Assembly (NCBI RefSeq): GCF_902499335.1
Contig: NZ_CABVQK010000009.1
Span: 186,001-250,000, forward strand
DNA length: 64,000 bases
Direction of reading: 5' to 3'
From: Burkholderia lata
Lineage (GTDB): Bacteria > Pseudomonadota > Gammaproteobacteria > Burkholderiales > Burkholderiaceae
Shown: in pieces, positions 37,200-47,087 of the stretch
How positions within the stretch are numbered: position 1 is the stretch's first letter
Layout: every line of letters begins with the position of its first letter
Notes under the pieces: generated by a model
What the model saw: the letters and a program-made list of their open reading frames with translations, nothing else
Told to the model about the DNA's origin: nothing
The model's database searches: none
Program-made: the position numbers and the translations under genes

Positions 37200-37444
37200 G
37201 AACGGATACCTCCAGGTTTTCGACGGTGCCGATCGCATACGGCGACCGTCGAAACCAGTGTAGGCCTCGCCTGCGTCGCGAAAAATGCCGCTACGCCCAA
37301 CGTAGTGTTCTGCTGCAGACAACAATGAGTGAGCCGGCGAGAGCGCCTGGACGGCGTTCGGCAAAGGGGGGGAGCGGAGGAGAAGCCGGCCGCATCGACG
37401 CGGCCGGCGGGCGGCGGCCCGGAGACGGGCCGCTGCGGAGGGTG

Positions 37445-38848
37445 TTACACGAGCCCCGTCGTGTAGTACACGGCGATCACGAAGAACACCGCGAGCGTCT
37501 TGATGATCGTGACCGCGAAGATGTCGCGATACGACTGGCGGTGCGTGAGGCCCGTGACCGCGAGCAGCGTGATCACCGCGCCGTTGTGCGGCAGCGTGTC
37601 CATGCCGCCGCTCGCCATCGCGACGACCCGGTGCAGCACCTCCATCGGGATGTTCGCGGCCTGCGCGCCCTTGATGAACAGGTCCGACATCGCGGCGAGC
37701 GCGATGCTCATGCCGCCCGACGCCGAGCCCGTGATGCCGGCGAGCGAGCTGACCGACACGGCCGCGTTGACGAGCGGGTTCGGAATGCTCTTCAGCGCAT
37801 CGCCGACGACGAGGAAGCCCGGCAGTGCGGCGATCACGCCGCCGAAGCCGTATTCGGACGCGGTGTTCATCGCGGCGAGCAGCGCGCCGCCCACCGCCGC
37901 CTTCGACCCGGCCGCGAAGTGTTCGCTGACACGCTTGAACGCGGTGGCGATGACGAGCAGGATGCCGAGCAGCAGCGCGGCCTCCACCGACCAGATCGCG
38001 ACGACCGTCTTGATCGACGTCGTCACCGGCGTATGCACGCCCGGCAGCACGTCGGGCGCGACCGTGTACGACGCAGCGCCGTACCACGTCGGGATCAGCT
38101 TGGTGAGCGCGAAGTTCGACACACCGACGAGGATCAGCGGCAGGATCGCGAGGAACGGGCTCGGCAGCGATTCGGCCGCGACGCGCTCCGGTTCGTTGAC
38201 GAGCGACGTGCCGTAGCCTTCGCCCTTCGCCATCGCCGAACGGCGGCGCCATTCGAGATACGAGAGGCCGACGACGATGATGAACAGCGAGCCGATCGTG
38301 CCGAGCGCCGGGGCGGCCCAGGCGGTCGTCTTGAAGAACGTGGTCGGGATGATGTTCTGGATCTGCGGCGTGCCGGGCAGCGAATCCATCGTGAACGAGA
38401 ACGCGCCGAGCGCGATCGCGCCGGGCATCAGCCGCTTCGGAATGTTGCTCTGGCGGTACAGCTCGGCCGCGAACGGATAGACCGCGAATACCACGACGAA
38501 CAGCGACACGCCGCCATAGGTGAGCAGCGCGCACACCGCGACGATCACCGCATTCGCGCGCGAGCGGCCGATGTAGCGGATCGCCGCATGGACGATCGAC
38601 TCGGAGAACCCGGAGAGTTCGATCACCTTGCCGAACACGGCGCCGAGCATGAACACCGGGAAATACAGTTTGACGAAGCCGACCATCTTCTCCATGAAGA
38701 TGCCGGAGAAGACCGGAGCGACGGCCGCTGGCTCGGTCATCAGGACCGCGCCGAGCGCGGCGATCGGCGCGAACAGGATCACGCTGTAGCCGCGGTACGC
38801 GGCGAACATCAGGAACGCCAGCGCGGCGAGGACGATCACGAAAGACAA
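37445..38848 (-). CDS. GntP-family organic acid permease
   Basis: A 467-residue permease with 12-14 hydrophobic segments. GntP landmarks are YFPVFMLGAVFGKVIE, SFTMDSLPGTPQIQNIIPTTFF and NTASEYGFGGVIAALPGF, and near the end ASGGMDTLPHNGAVITLLAVTGL. GntP members carry gluconate, citrate-like acids or D-3-hydroxybutyrate. The branch with a divergent PAS-containing sigma-54 activator is typical of hydroxybutyrate uptake (as in the HbcR locus of Pseudomonas), so that substrate is my best guess. It is driven by a clear -24/-12 promoter at 38916. Confidence 0.87.
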   Translation of the reverse strand: MSFVIVLAALAFLMFAAYRGYSVILFAPIAALGAVLMTEPAAVAPVFSGIFMEKMVGFVKLYFPVFMLGAVFGKVIELSGFSESIVHAAIRYIGRSRANAVIVAVCALLTYGGVSLFVVVFAVYPFAAELYRQSNIPKRLMPGAIALGAFSFTMDSLPGTPQIQNIIPTTFFKTTAWAAPALGTIGSLFIIVVGLSYLEWRRRSAMAKGEGYGTSLVNEPERVAAESLPSPFLAILPLILVGVSNFALTKLIPTWYGAASYTVAPDVLPGVHTPVTTSIKTVVAIWSVEAALLLGILLVIATAFKRVSEHFAAGSKAAVGGALLAAMNTASEYGFGGVIAALPGFLVVGDALKSIPNPLVNAAVSVSSLAGITGSASGGMSIALAAMSDLFIKGAQAANIPMEVLHRVVAMASGGMDTLPHNGAVITLLAVTGLTHRQSYRDIFAVTIIKTLAVFFVIAVYYTTGLV

Positions 38849-38915
38849 GGGAGTCTCCTAATGGCTTTGGTTGTTGTTCGATCGCGCGATGCGCCGCGGA
38901 CCGGCTCAGGTTCGT

Positions 38916-38930
38916 GCAGGTTTCGTGCCA
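38916..38930 (-). promoter_or_regulatory. Sigma-54 promoter of the GntP permease
   Basis: On the minus strand TGGCACG-AAAC-CTGC matches the consensus TGGCACG-N4-TTGC at all but one base with exact spacing. Transcription would start about 56 bases before the permease ATG. Confidence 0.82.
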
Positions 38931-39013
38931 TCGGCCGGATTGCGCCGCCGGACGTGGGTCCGCCGGAGACTGGCGGGCCCGCGCCGGTCGTTGTCTGAGG
39001 ATTCTACATAAAA

Positions 39014-39131
39014 CGTCTCCATCCGGAGACGAATTGGCCGTCCGGCCAGCCCGTGGAATCAGGCAGGGCTTTCCCGGACAACGCATTGCGGCGTGTCTCC
39101 ATAGTGAGATAATCCGTCCCGTTCTGGAGAC
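39014..39131. promoter_or_regulatory. Three palindromic activator sites, GTCTCC-N4-GGAGAC type
   Basis: Site 1 at 39014-39031 is a perfect 7-4-7 palindrome (CGTCTCC-ATCC-GGAGACG). Site 2 at 39095-39110 reads GTCTCCATAGTGAGAT and site 3 at 39116-39131 reads GTCCCGTTCTGGAGAC. All lie 85-215 bases upstream of the -24/-12 promoter and just before the activator gene, as expected for enhancer sites bound by that protein; binding is inferred. Confidence 0.72.
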
Positions 39132-39164
39132 AACCGGCCAACAATACACGGAGACGACGACACG

Positions 39165-40643
<1,479 letters not shown>

Positions 40644-40697
40644 GCCGATCGGCCAGGCCGACGCGCTCGGACGTGACGCATCGAACAGGAGATCACG

Positions 40698-41225
40698 ATG
40701 AAACGGATCGGCATCGCGGGGTGGCTGGCCCTGTTGCTGGCGACCTCCGCGCTCGCGCAGCTCGGCGACGCCGACGCGCCCGAGGCGCGGCGCAACTGGT
40801 ACAACGATCCGTTCATCGCGCTGTCGCGGGACGTGGCCGAATGCCCGTTGCCGCTCGGCCCATGGATGACCCGGGCCGAGATGACGGACGACGCGCATTA
40901 CCGCGCCGAACGCGGCACCACCTGCTGGCTCGCGCACCGCTGCACGAAGCCGAACTCTTATATGTATGACGCGCCGATCGCCGATGTCGTGAAGGCGCAC
41001 TTCGCCGGCTCCGACCGGCTGCATGGCACGAGCCTGTGGATCACCGTGCAGCGACGTTTCATTTACGTCGAAGGATGTGCCGATACGGCGTTCGATCGGC
41101 AGGCGTTGCAACGCGAACTCGAGGCGCTTCCGGACGTCGAGCAGGTGTTCGTTCGCATCACCGACGATCCGCGCAAGAGCTTGCCGTACAAGGCGCGCGG
41201 GCAACCGGGCCGCACGCCGAACTGA
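40698..41225 (+). CDS. Exported BON-domain protein
   Basis: A 175-residue protein with signal peptide MKRIGIAGWLALLLATSALA. The C-terminal half fits a BON fold: IADVVKAHFAGSDRLHGTSL, then ITVQRRFIYVEGCADTAFDRQALQREL, and VEQVFVRITDD. Several cysteines (VAECPLPLG, TTCWLAHRCT, VEGCAD) suggest disulfides in the periplasm. BON proteins bind phospholipid membranes or envelope components. It starts 54 bases after the sigma-54 activator, with AGGAG at 40687, and may share its transcript. Confidence 0.8.
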   Translation: MKRIGIAGWLALLLATSALAQLGDADAPEARRNWYNDPFIALSRDVAECPLPLGPWMTRAEMTDDAHYRAERGTTCWLAHRCTKPNSYMYDAPIADVVKAHFAGSDRLHGTSLWITVQRRFIYVEGCADTAFDRQALQRELEALPDVEQVFVRITDDPRKSLPYKARGQPGRTPN

Positions 41226-41286
41226 CGGCGGAAGGGCCGCGCATGGCATACTCGCGACATTCAAAAAAAGGTTGACGGGAACAACA

Positions 41287-41559
41287 ATGAAACACATGCT
41301 TGCGTCGGTCTGTCGGTGGCCCCGGGCGGCCGTGGTGTTGGCTCTGGTTGCGGGGCTCGGCGGGTGTGGCGGCAGCGCGCCGCTGTTCACTTCGGACGGG
41401 CGTCCGACCACACAGGTGCAATGCACCGGCAGCGACTGGAGCAATTGCACGGACAATGCCCGGGCGATCTGCAACGGGGATTTCGAAGTGCTTCAGCAAT
41501 CGAGCGATGACGCCACGCGAAATCTTCTCTTCGCATGCAAGAAGAAGAGCGGTTATTGA
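41287..41559 (+). CDS. Small lipoprotein
   Basis: A 90-residue protein with a type II signal sequence: MKHMLASVCRWPRAAVVLAL followed by lipobox LGGC, so the mature protein starts with a lipidated Cys. The rest (TTQVQCTGSDWSNCTDNARA, ICNGDFEVLQQSSDD, LLFACKKKSGY) has four cysteines that could form two disulfides. Such short Cys-rich lipoproteins are frequent in Burkholderia and are of unknown function. It lies 61 bases after the BON gene. Confidence 0.85.
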   Translation: MKHMLASVCRWPRAAVVLALVAGLGGCGGSAPLFTSDGRPTTQVQCTGSDWSNCTDNARAICNGDFEVLQQSSDDATRNLLFACKKKSGY

Positions 41560-41662
41560 TCCCGAGATAACCGGCTGGGGAGACCCCGATCGGGCGAAGT
41601 GTTTTTCTGTTGGCTGAGAGTCATCTATTTTTCACGAATAACACTCACGGAGTCCCATCCAT

Positions 41663-41962
41663 ATGGCGACCTACAGGCAACTGACCGCGCAGCTCGAACG
41701 GCTTCAGCAAAAGATCGACAAGGAACGCGAAAAGGCGATTGCCGATGCGATTGCCGATATCCGCGCGAAAATCGAGGAATACGACATTACGCCGGAAGAG
41801 CTCGGGTTTCGCCCGGTAGGAGCGGCGGCTGCCACGGCGAAGCCGAAGCGTACGTCGCCGCCGAAATACCTGAACCCGAAGACGGGCGAAACGTGGAGTG
41901 GCCGCGGGCGATCGCCGACGTGGCTCGGCAAGAATCGCGAGCGTTTCCTGATCAAGGACTGA
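41663..41962 (+). CDS. H-NS family DNA-binding protein
   Basis: A 99-residue nucleoid protein. N-terminal coiled coil (YRQLTAQLERLQQKIDKEREKAIADA) for oligomerisation, the DITPEELGF connector, and the C-terminal AT-hook-like DNA-binding motif TWSGRGRSPTWL. It matches the short Burkholderia H-NS type. H-NS proteins silence AT-rich DNA. A strong terminator follows at 41997 and a copy of the 23-bp repeat lies directly behind the stop. Confidence 0.93.
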   Translation: MATYRQLTAQLERLQQKIDKEREKAIADAIADIRAKIEEYDITPEELGFRPVGAAAATAKPKRTSPPKYLNPKTGETWSGRGRSPTWLGKNRERFLIKD

Positions 41963-41980
41963 CTCCCGAAAAACCTCACC
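41963..41980 (-). repeat. Single copy of the 23-bp repeat family
   Basis: CTCCCGAAAAACCTCACC begins one base after the H-NS stop. Its complement differs at one of 18 positions from the first unit of the array at 45226. Confidence 0.75.
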
Positions 41981-41996
41981 TTTCGCGTGCTGACTG

Positions 41997-42038
41997 ACGG
42001 TGCGAACGGCCATGCGGCCGTCGCACCGTTTTGTTTTT
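41997..42038 (+). terminator. Intrinsic terminator of the H-NS gene
   Basis: Stem ACGGTGCGAACGGCC ... GGCCGTCGCACCGT (one bulged base) followed by TTTTGTTTTTG. Confidence 0.88.
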
Positions 42039-42263
42039 GTGCATTCCCGGTGCGATTTCCGACGGCGTATTGAACTGCGAAGCCGCGCAATTAACGGATC
42101 CTGATTTGCGAATTCGCCGCGATTCGACGGTATATCGCGGTGAATTCCGGTAAACAGCACTGCAATTGTGCTGCGCATGCGCATTGGCCTGCGCGATTCT
42201 CGCGGTGCATGCGTGCCGCGAATTCGGATCACCTTTCGCGTGTTTGCGCGTGGCGCCGTGCAA

Positions 42264-42303
42264 TTCCCGAAGATCCTCACCATGGCTCCTGTAAATCCTC
42301 ACC
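42264..42303 (-). repeat. Two degenerate units of the 23-bp repeat family
   Basis: TTCCCGAAGATCCTCACC (42264-42281) and CTCCTGTAAATCCTCACC (42286-42303), 22 bases apart. Each matches the copy at 41963 at 15 of 18 positions. Confidence 0.6.
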
Positions 42304-42566
42304 TTTGACGAAGCGGACGCAGCGTCGCACCGCATGCGCGCACCGCGTGCGCCGAGCGAATGTGTACGGCCGGCGCGCGGCGATGGCTTCCGTGCTCGTG
42401 TTACAGGCCCATGGTGAGAGCGTTGACGCGTGTCTAATAGTCGGCCGTTCGGCATATAGGCAGCCGCATGCGGTTCGCCTATGCTTGGGGTTCGCGTCGA
42501 TCGGCGCACGGCACGGTGCGTGCCGCATGCCGATCGGGTCGTCTTTCGTTACCGCAGGGAGCCGAT

Positions 42567-44924
42567 GTGACCGTTCGCCATCTCGATGCGTTGTTCCAGC
42601 CCAAGTCCGTTGCGGTCGTCGGCGCGTCGTCGCGCGCGGGCAGTATCGGCGCGATGGTGTGGTCGCGCGTGCTCGACGGTGCATTCCAGGGGCCCGTGTG
42701 GCCCGTCAATCCGAAGTATCGTGACCTGCACGGGCATGCGGTCGTTTCCGATGTCGACCGGTTGCCTGCGGCGCCGTCGGTTGCCGTGATCTGCACGCCG
42801 CCCGCGACCTGGGCCGGCATCGTTCGCAAGCTCGGCGAGCTCGGCACGCGCGTGGCGGTGATCGTCGGCGAGGCGCGCACGGACGCCGATCGCGCCGCGC
42901 TCGATCGCACGCTGAAGGCGGCGAAGCCGTTCGTGCTCCGTGTCGTCGGGCCCGGCAGCCTGGGCGTGCTGTCGCCTGCACGGCATGCGCATTTCGGCGC
43001 GCCGGCCTATACGGCGCGATCGGGCGGTGTCGCGTGGGTGTCGCAATCGAATGCGCTGACGAACGCGGTGCTCGGCTGGGCCGATGCACGGGGCCTCGGC
43101 TTTTCGCACGTCGTCGCGCTCGGCAGCGAGTCGGACGTCGATGCGGGCGACGTGCTCGACTATCTCGCGAGCGATCCCGGCACGCGCGCGATCCTGCTCG
43201 AACTCGATACCGTGCGTGCCGCGCGCAAGTTCATGTCGGCCGCGCGCGCGGCCGCACGCAACAAGCCGGTGCTCGCCTTGCGCACCGGCCGCGCCGATCC
43301 CGGCGACGCGCTCTATACGGCGGCGTTCCAGCGCGCGGGGATGGTGCGTGTCGATGCGCTCGACGATCTGCTCGACGAGATCGAGACGCTAGGCGTCGGC
43401 CGCGTCACGGCGCGCGGCGCGGCCACGCTCGTGACGAGCGATGCGGGCGTCGCGAAGCTCGCGGTCGATGCAGTGGCCGAGGTGCGCGACGTGCTGGCCG
43501 ACTGGTCGCCCGCGGCCACGTCGGCCGTGTCGGCCGCGCTGCCGCATCTCGCGGCGCCCGGCAATCCGCTGACGCTGGGCGACGATGCGCGCCCCGAACA
43601 CTTTGCCGCGGCGGTCAAGGCGCTCGCGCCGTTCCCGCAAACGGGCACGCTGTTCGTCGTCCATTCGACTTCCCACAGCGCGCCGGCCGATGCGGTTGCG
43701 CACACGCTGATCGAATCACGGCAGTACGCGCATCGCGGCATCCTCGCGTGTTTCTTCGGCGCGGTCGACTCGGCGACGCGCGATGCGCTGCACGCGAACG
43801 GTATTCCCGTGCACACCACGCCGCAGCGGCTTGCACGCGCGTATGCGCGTCTCGTCGACTACAACCTCGGGCGGCAGCTGCTGATGCAAACGCCCGAGGG
43901 TACGCCGCCGCAGCCGGCCGAGTGCGTTGCATCCGCGCAGGCCGACGTGCGCCGGAGGGTCGAAGCCGGCCAGCACGAGCTGACCGGCGAAGCCGCGTTG
44001 CACTGGCTGTCGCATTTCGGCCTGCACGGCGAACCGCCTGCCGAGCCGGCCGGGAAGAAAGTGGTCGATGTCACCGTCGACATGTACGACGATTCGAACT
44101 TCGGCCCGGTGTTTCGCTATGCCGTGCCGCCCGCGGACGGCGTCTCAGCGCCGTTCGTCGTCTATGGCCTGCCGCCGCTGAACAGCGTGCTCGCCCGCGC
44201 GGTGATGGAACGTTCACCGTATGCGCGCAGCACGCCCATCGAGCCGACGCTCGATGCATTGACGGCGCTGTCGCAGGTCGTCTGCGACGTGCGGGAAGTC
44301 GTTGCGATGTCGGTCACGCTGCGCGTGCTGCCCGACCGCGCGCAGGTGATCGCGCCGCGCATCACGCTGGCTGCGGGGCGCAGCCGGCTCGCGATCATGC
44401 CGTATCCGCGCCACCTCGAGCAGACGCTCGAGTGGCGCGGCGAGACGGTGACGATCCGCCCGATCCGTCCGGAAGACGAGGCCGCGCACAACGAGCTGCT
44501 CGGCGCGATGACACCGGACGATCTGCGGATGCGTTTCTTCGGCGCGGTGCGCAGCTTCGATCATTCGCAGGTCGCGCGCATGACGCAGATCGATTACGAC
44601 CGTGAGATGGCTTTCATCGTGTCGTTCACCGATGTGTCCGGGCGCGACCACACGCTCGCGGTGGCGCGTGCGGTTGCGGATCCCGACAACGAGACGGCGG
44701 AGTTCGCGATCGCGGTACGACCCGATCAGAAGGGTAAGGGGCTTGGCCGGCTGATGATGAACCGGATCATCGACTATGCGCGTTCGCGCGGAACCGCATG
44801 GATGATCGGCGAGGCGCTGCGCGAAAACTCGGCGATGATCTCGCTAGCGAAGTCGTGCGGTTTTGCTGTGTCGACGACGGAGGAGCCCGGCGTCGTGGGC
44901 TTCAGGATGAAGCTGCAGCCGTAG
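42567..44924 (+). CDS. Pat-like GNAT fused to degenerate acyl-CoA synthetase
   Basis: A 785-residue protein. The start is GTG at 42567 after CAGGGAG. Residues 1-450 resemble the CoA-binding and ligase domains of NDP-forming acyl-CoA synthetases (LFQPKSVAVVGASSRAGSIG, GVAWVSQSNALTNAVLGWA). About 480-620 is a reduced ATP-grasp-like region. Residues 640-785 are a GNAT domain (VTIRPIRPEDEAAHNELL, FAIAVRPDQKGKGLGRLMM). Pat/PatZ proteins of this layout acetylate lysines, for example on acetyl-CoA synthetase. The phosphohistidine loop expected after the RTGR motif is missing, so synthetase activity is unlikely. About 100 residues shorter than E. coli PatZ. Confidence 0.85.
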   Translation: MTVRHLDALFQPKSVAVVGASSRAGSIGAMVWSRVLDGAFQGPVWPVNPKYRDLHGHAVVSDVDRLPAAPSVAVICTPPATWAGIVRKLGELGTRVAVIVGEARTDADRAALDRTLKAAKPFVLRVVGPGSLGVLSPARHAHFGAPAYTARSGGVAWVSQSNALTNAVLGWADARGLGFSHVVALGSESDVDAGDVLDYLASDPGTRAILLELDTVRAARKFMSAARAAARNKPVLALRTGRADPGDALYTAAFQRAGMVRVDALDDLLDEIETLGVGRVTARGAATLVTSDAGVAKLAVDAVAEVRDVLADWSPAATSAVSAALPHLAAPGNPLTLGDDARPEHFAAAVKALAPFPQTGTLFVVHSTSHSAPADAVAHTLIESRQYAHRGILACFFGAVDSATRDALHANGIPVHTTPQRLARAYARLVDYNLGRQLLMQTPEGTPPQPAECVASAQADVRRRVEAGQHELTGEAALHWLSHFGLHGEPPAEPAGKKVVDVTVDMYDDSNFGPVFRYAVPPADGVSAPFVVYGLPPLNSVLARAVMERSPYARSTPIEPTLDALTALSQVVCDVREVVAMSVTLRVLPDRAQVIAPRITLAAGRSRLAIMPYPRHLEQTLEWRGETVTIRPIRPEDEAAHNELLGAMTPDDLRMRFFGAVRSFDHSQVARMTQIDYDREMAFIVSFTDVSGRDHTLAVARAVADPDNETAEFAIAVRPDQKGKGLGRLMMNRIIDYARSRGTAWMIGEALRENSAMISLAKSCGFAVSTTEEPGVVGFRMKLQP

Positions 44925-45588
44925 CGTCTGCCGGCGGACCGATGCGCGGTGACGTCGCAGCAGTCGATGCCTCCGGCCTGCGGGCACGTTGCGGATGTTT
45001 CCAGTCAGGAATGCAGAGCATTCGAACCTGTCTCGCGAGCGAAGCAACCGTGAACGTGGCGGCGCCTGTTCGCAACGGCAATATCGCCGCACAAACGGCA
45101 CCGGTGAGGCAGCGCGAGACGCGTGCCGCTCGTCGCGATGCCCGTCCCTCGCCGCTGTTTCAGGCAAGGTGTCCGCACGCATTTACCGCCGTATTCCACC
45201 CTCGAAAATTCGAACTTGCTCAAAAGGTGAGATTTTTCGGGAGTCGCTGGTGAGCTTCTCCGGGATGGAAGGGGTGAGCCGATACGGGAGCGCTCGGTGA
45301 GCCTTCCCGGGAGTGGCCGGTGAGCACCTTCGGGAGGCGCCGGTGAGCCTTTCCGGGGCACATCGGTGAGGGTCTGCGGGAAGTGTCGGTGAGGACATCC
45401 GGGAGGCTTCGGTGAGGGTCTCCGGGAGCCTTGGTGAGCTTTTTCGGGAGGTGTAGGTGAGCGCTTGCGGGACGCCAAGGTGAGACTTTTCGGGAGCGCC
45501 CGGACGCACGGTTCCCGCAAGCGCAACGCCGGCCAAGGCCGGCGTTGCGCAGGGGGCGGGCACGCACGAACCGTGCCCGCGGCTACCT
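44925..45588. other. 664-bp convergent gap holding the repeat array
   Basis: Bases 44925-45225 hold no gene I can support; frames there lack starts with ribosome sites. The array fills most of the remainder, and a GC-rich near-palindrome around 45525-45550 (GCCGGCCAAGGCCGGC) follows it, possibly a terminator for the gene at 45589. Confidence 0.55.
45226..45503. repeat. 12-unit tandem array of a 23-bp repeat
   Basis: Units begin with GGTGAG at 45226, 45249, 45273, 45296, 45319, 45342, 45365, 45388, 45411, 45433, 45456 and 45479. The shared pattern is GGTGAG-N6-CGGGAG-N5. The spacing is 23 bases, with one step of 24 and one of 22. The two hexamers are conserved while the spacers vary. It fills the gap between the convergent Pat-like gene and the H-NS-like-helix gene. 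Not a CRISPR (spacers too short, no leader or cas genes). Confidence 0.92.
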
Positions 45589-46131
45589 TCAGGCAGCGAG
45601 TTTCAACGCCGCGTCGTTCACCTGGTCGCGCGAAATCGCGAGTTCCTCGAGGTGCGGATCGGCATAGACGGCGCCGGTTTCACGCTCGAGGCGGGCGATC
45701 GTCAGCGCACAGCGTGCAGCGTCCTTCGGCATCGCGATGAAGCGCTTGACCGATTCGCCGGACGTGAACGCTTCGAACAGCGCGCCGCGCACGTCGTCCG
45801 GAAGCGTCTTGGTCCACTGGTACGGCTTGCCGTTGAACGTGATCGACGGCGGCAGCGTGCGTTCCTTCTTGGTCGCCGTGATGAGCCCATAGGTGCGGGC
45901 CGCGTCGCCGATCTGCTCGGGCGAGAAGAGCTCGTCGGGCGTGATGTCGAACTGCTCGATGTAGTTCTCGATCGCCTGCATTGCGGCGGTACGATCGTCG
46001 CGCTTCTTCTGCGCGCGCGCGACGATATCGCGCAGCTCGTCCGCCTCTTCGGGCGTGATCGTGAAGCTTGCCTGCTTCTGCTGAAGTTCGGAGAAACGCT
46101 GGAATTCTTGATCGTTCAGAAGTTTGGCCAT
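45589..46131 (-). CDS. Hypothetical protein with H-NS-like oligomerisation helix
   Basis: A 180-residue soluble protein from MAKLLNDQEFQRFSEL; a start 9 bases upstream is also possible. Residues 45-75 (RTAAMQAIENYIEQFDITPDELF) closely match the end of the H-NS coiled coil and connector encoded at 41663 (IADIRAKIEEYDITPEELGF). The rest, including LPPSITFNGKPYQWTKTLPDDVRGALFEAFTSGESVKRFI, is not the H-NS DNA-binding motif and I do not recognise it. It could modulate H-NS as a partner protein or bind DNA differently. Facing the repeat array. Confidence 0.75.
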   Translation of the reverse strand: MAKLLNDQEFQRFSELQQKQASFTITPEEADELRDIVARAQKKRDDRTAAMQAIENYIEQFDITPDELFSPEQIGDAARTYGLITATKKERTLPPSITFNGKPYQWTKTLPDDVRGALFEAFTSGESVKRFIAMPKDAARCALTIARLERETGAVYADPHLEELAISRDQVNDAALKLAA

Positions 46132-46313
46132 GACATCCATCGGGCACGACAGCCGCGACAACCGGCCGCCGTAGTTTTTGAGAGGGCCGCTATTTTAGCG
46201 TAGCGCCGTGAGCGCACGATATGGCACCGTGCGCCGCGCCGCGCGCAGATGTTGCGCGCGACCGGGATCGACGCAATGGCGCCGTACCCGGTGCGCTCCG
46301 CCGAGCCTGCGCG

Positions 46314-47087
46314 TCAGCAGGTTTCGTCGCGGCACATCGACAGCTGGGCGGCCGTGTCGCGCAACCCTTCGACGACCGCGTCGACGGACGGCGCCATGTG
46401 CGCATCGATCCGGCGCATGTACGGGCACGTCAGCACCGCGATCGCATGGCCGGACGGCCCGAGGATCGGCGCGGTCAGGTCGGTCACGCCGTACGCCTGG
46501 CGGCTGTCCTGGCGCAGGTAACCGTCCTGCCGGATGGACTGGCACGCATACGCGAGTTCCTGCTCGTTCAGTGGCGCTTCGCCCTTGACCTTGCGGTGCT
46601 CGACGAGCATGTGCGAGCGCTGCTCGGCGCCCTGGAACGCCAGCATCGCGCGCCCCGATGCGGTATCGGCGAGCCCGACGCGCGAGCCGAGCCGGACCGA
46701 CACGCCCCACGCGCCGGGCCCGTCGACCTGCGCGATCACGAGCAGGTTGCCGCGATCGTAGACGGACAGGTGGCACGATTGCTCGGAGGAATCGGCGAAA
46801 CGCTGCATCGGCGGCAAGGCCTCGGCGATCAGCCGGCTCATCGGTGGATGCCGGTGCGCGAGCGAGAACAACTTGAGGCTGAGCGTGTAACGGTCGCCGC
46901 CGGTCGAGCGCATCACGTAGCGGCGCGCGACGAGGCGTTCGAGCATCCGGTAGATCTCGCTCGCGTTGCGGCCGAGTTCCTTCGTGATTTCGGTGCGGGT
47001 GAGGCCTTCTTTCTGCTCCGACAGGAGTTCGAGAATGTCGAGACCCTTGTCGAGCGCGGGTGCGCGATAGCGGTCGATTGCGCCCAT
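46314..47087 (-). CDS. IclR-family transcriptional regulator
   Basis: A 257-residue protein from MGAIDRYRAPALDKGLDILELL, supported by ACGGGAATCG just upstream; an ATG at 47135 would add 16 residues. Winged helix (EGLTRTEITKELGRNASEIYRMLERL) then the effector domain (SCHLSVYDRGNLLVIAQVDG, GVSVRLGSRVGLADTASGRAMLA, YGVTDLTAPILG). IclR proteins bind small organic acids and control catabolic operons. The nearest target is the fumarylacetoacetase-family gene 715 bases away in the divergent direction; that link is inferred. Confidence 0.9.
   Translation of the reverse strand: MGAIDRYRAPALDKGLDILELLSEQKEGLTRTEITKELGRNASEIYRMLERLVARRYVMRSTGGDRYTLSLKLFSLAHRHPPMSRLIAEALPPMQRFADSSEQSCHLSVYDRGNLLVIAQVDGPGAWGVSVRLGSRVGLADTASGRAMLAFQGAEQRSHMLVEHRKVKGEAPLNEQELAYACQSIRQDGYLRQDSRQAYGVTDLTAPILGPSGHAIAVLTCPYMRRIDAHMAPSVDAVVEGLRDTAAQLSMCRDETC

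Larger units (their letters stand above)
41963..42566. other. 604-bp gap between H-NS and the Pat-like gene
   Basis: Holds the terminator and repeats listed separately. From about 42040 to 42260 the DNA is distinctly AT-richer (TTTTGTTTTTG, AATTAACGG, GAATTC blocks) than the surrounding genes. This is a plausible H-NS target and promoter area. No gene is seen. Confidence 0.5.

Noticed and set aside
45226..45503. CRISPR array
   Set aside because: Units are 23 bases with conserved hexamers and only 5-6 variable bases between; no spacers of normal length, no leader and no cas genes.
45183..45567. Minus-strand frames coding a repetitive Ser/Pro/His-rich peptide across the array
   Set aside because: The repetition follows from the 23-bp DNA repeat, is open in more than one frame and lacks ribosome sites; not a gene.
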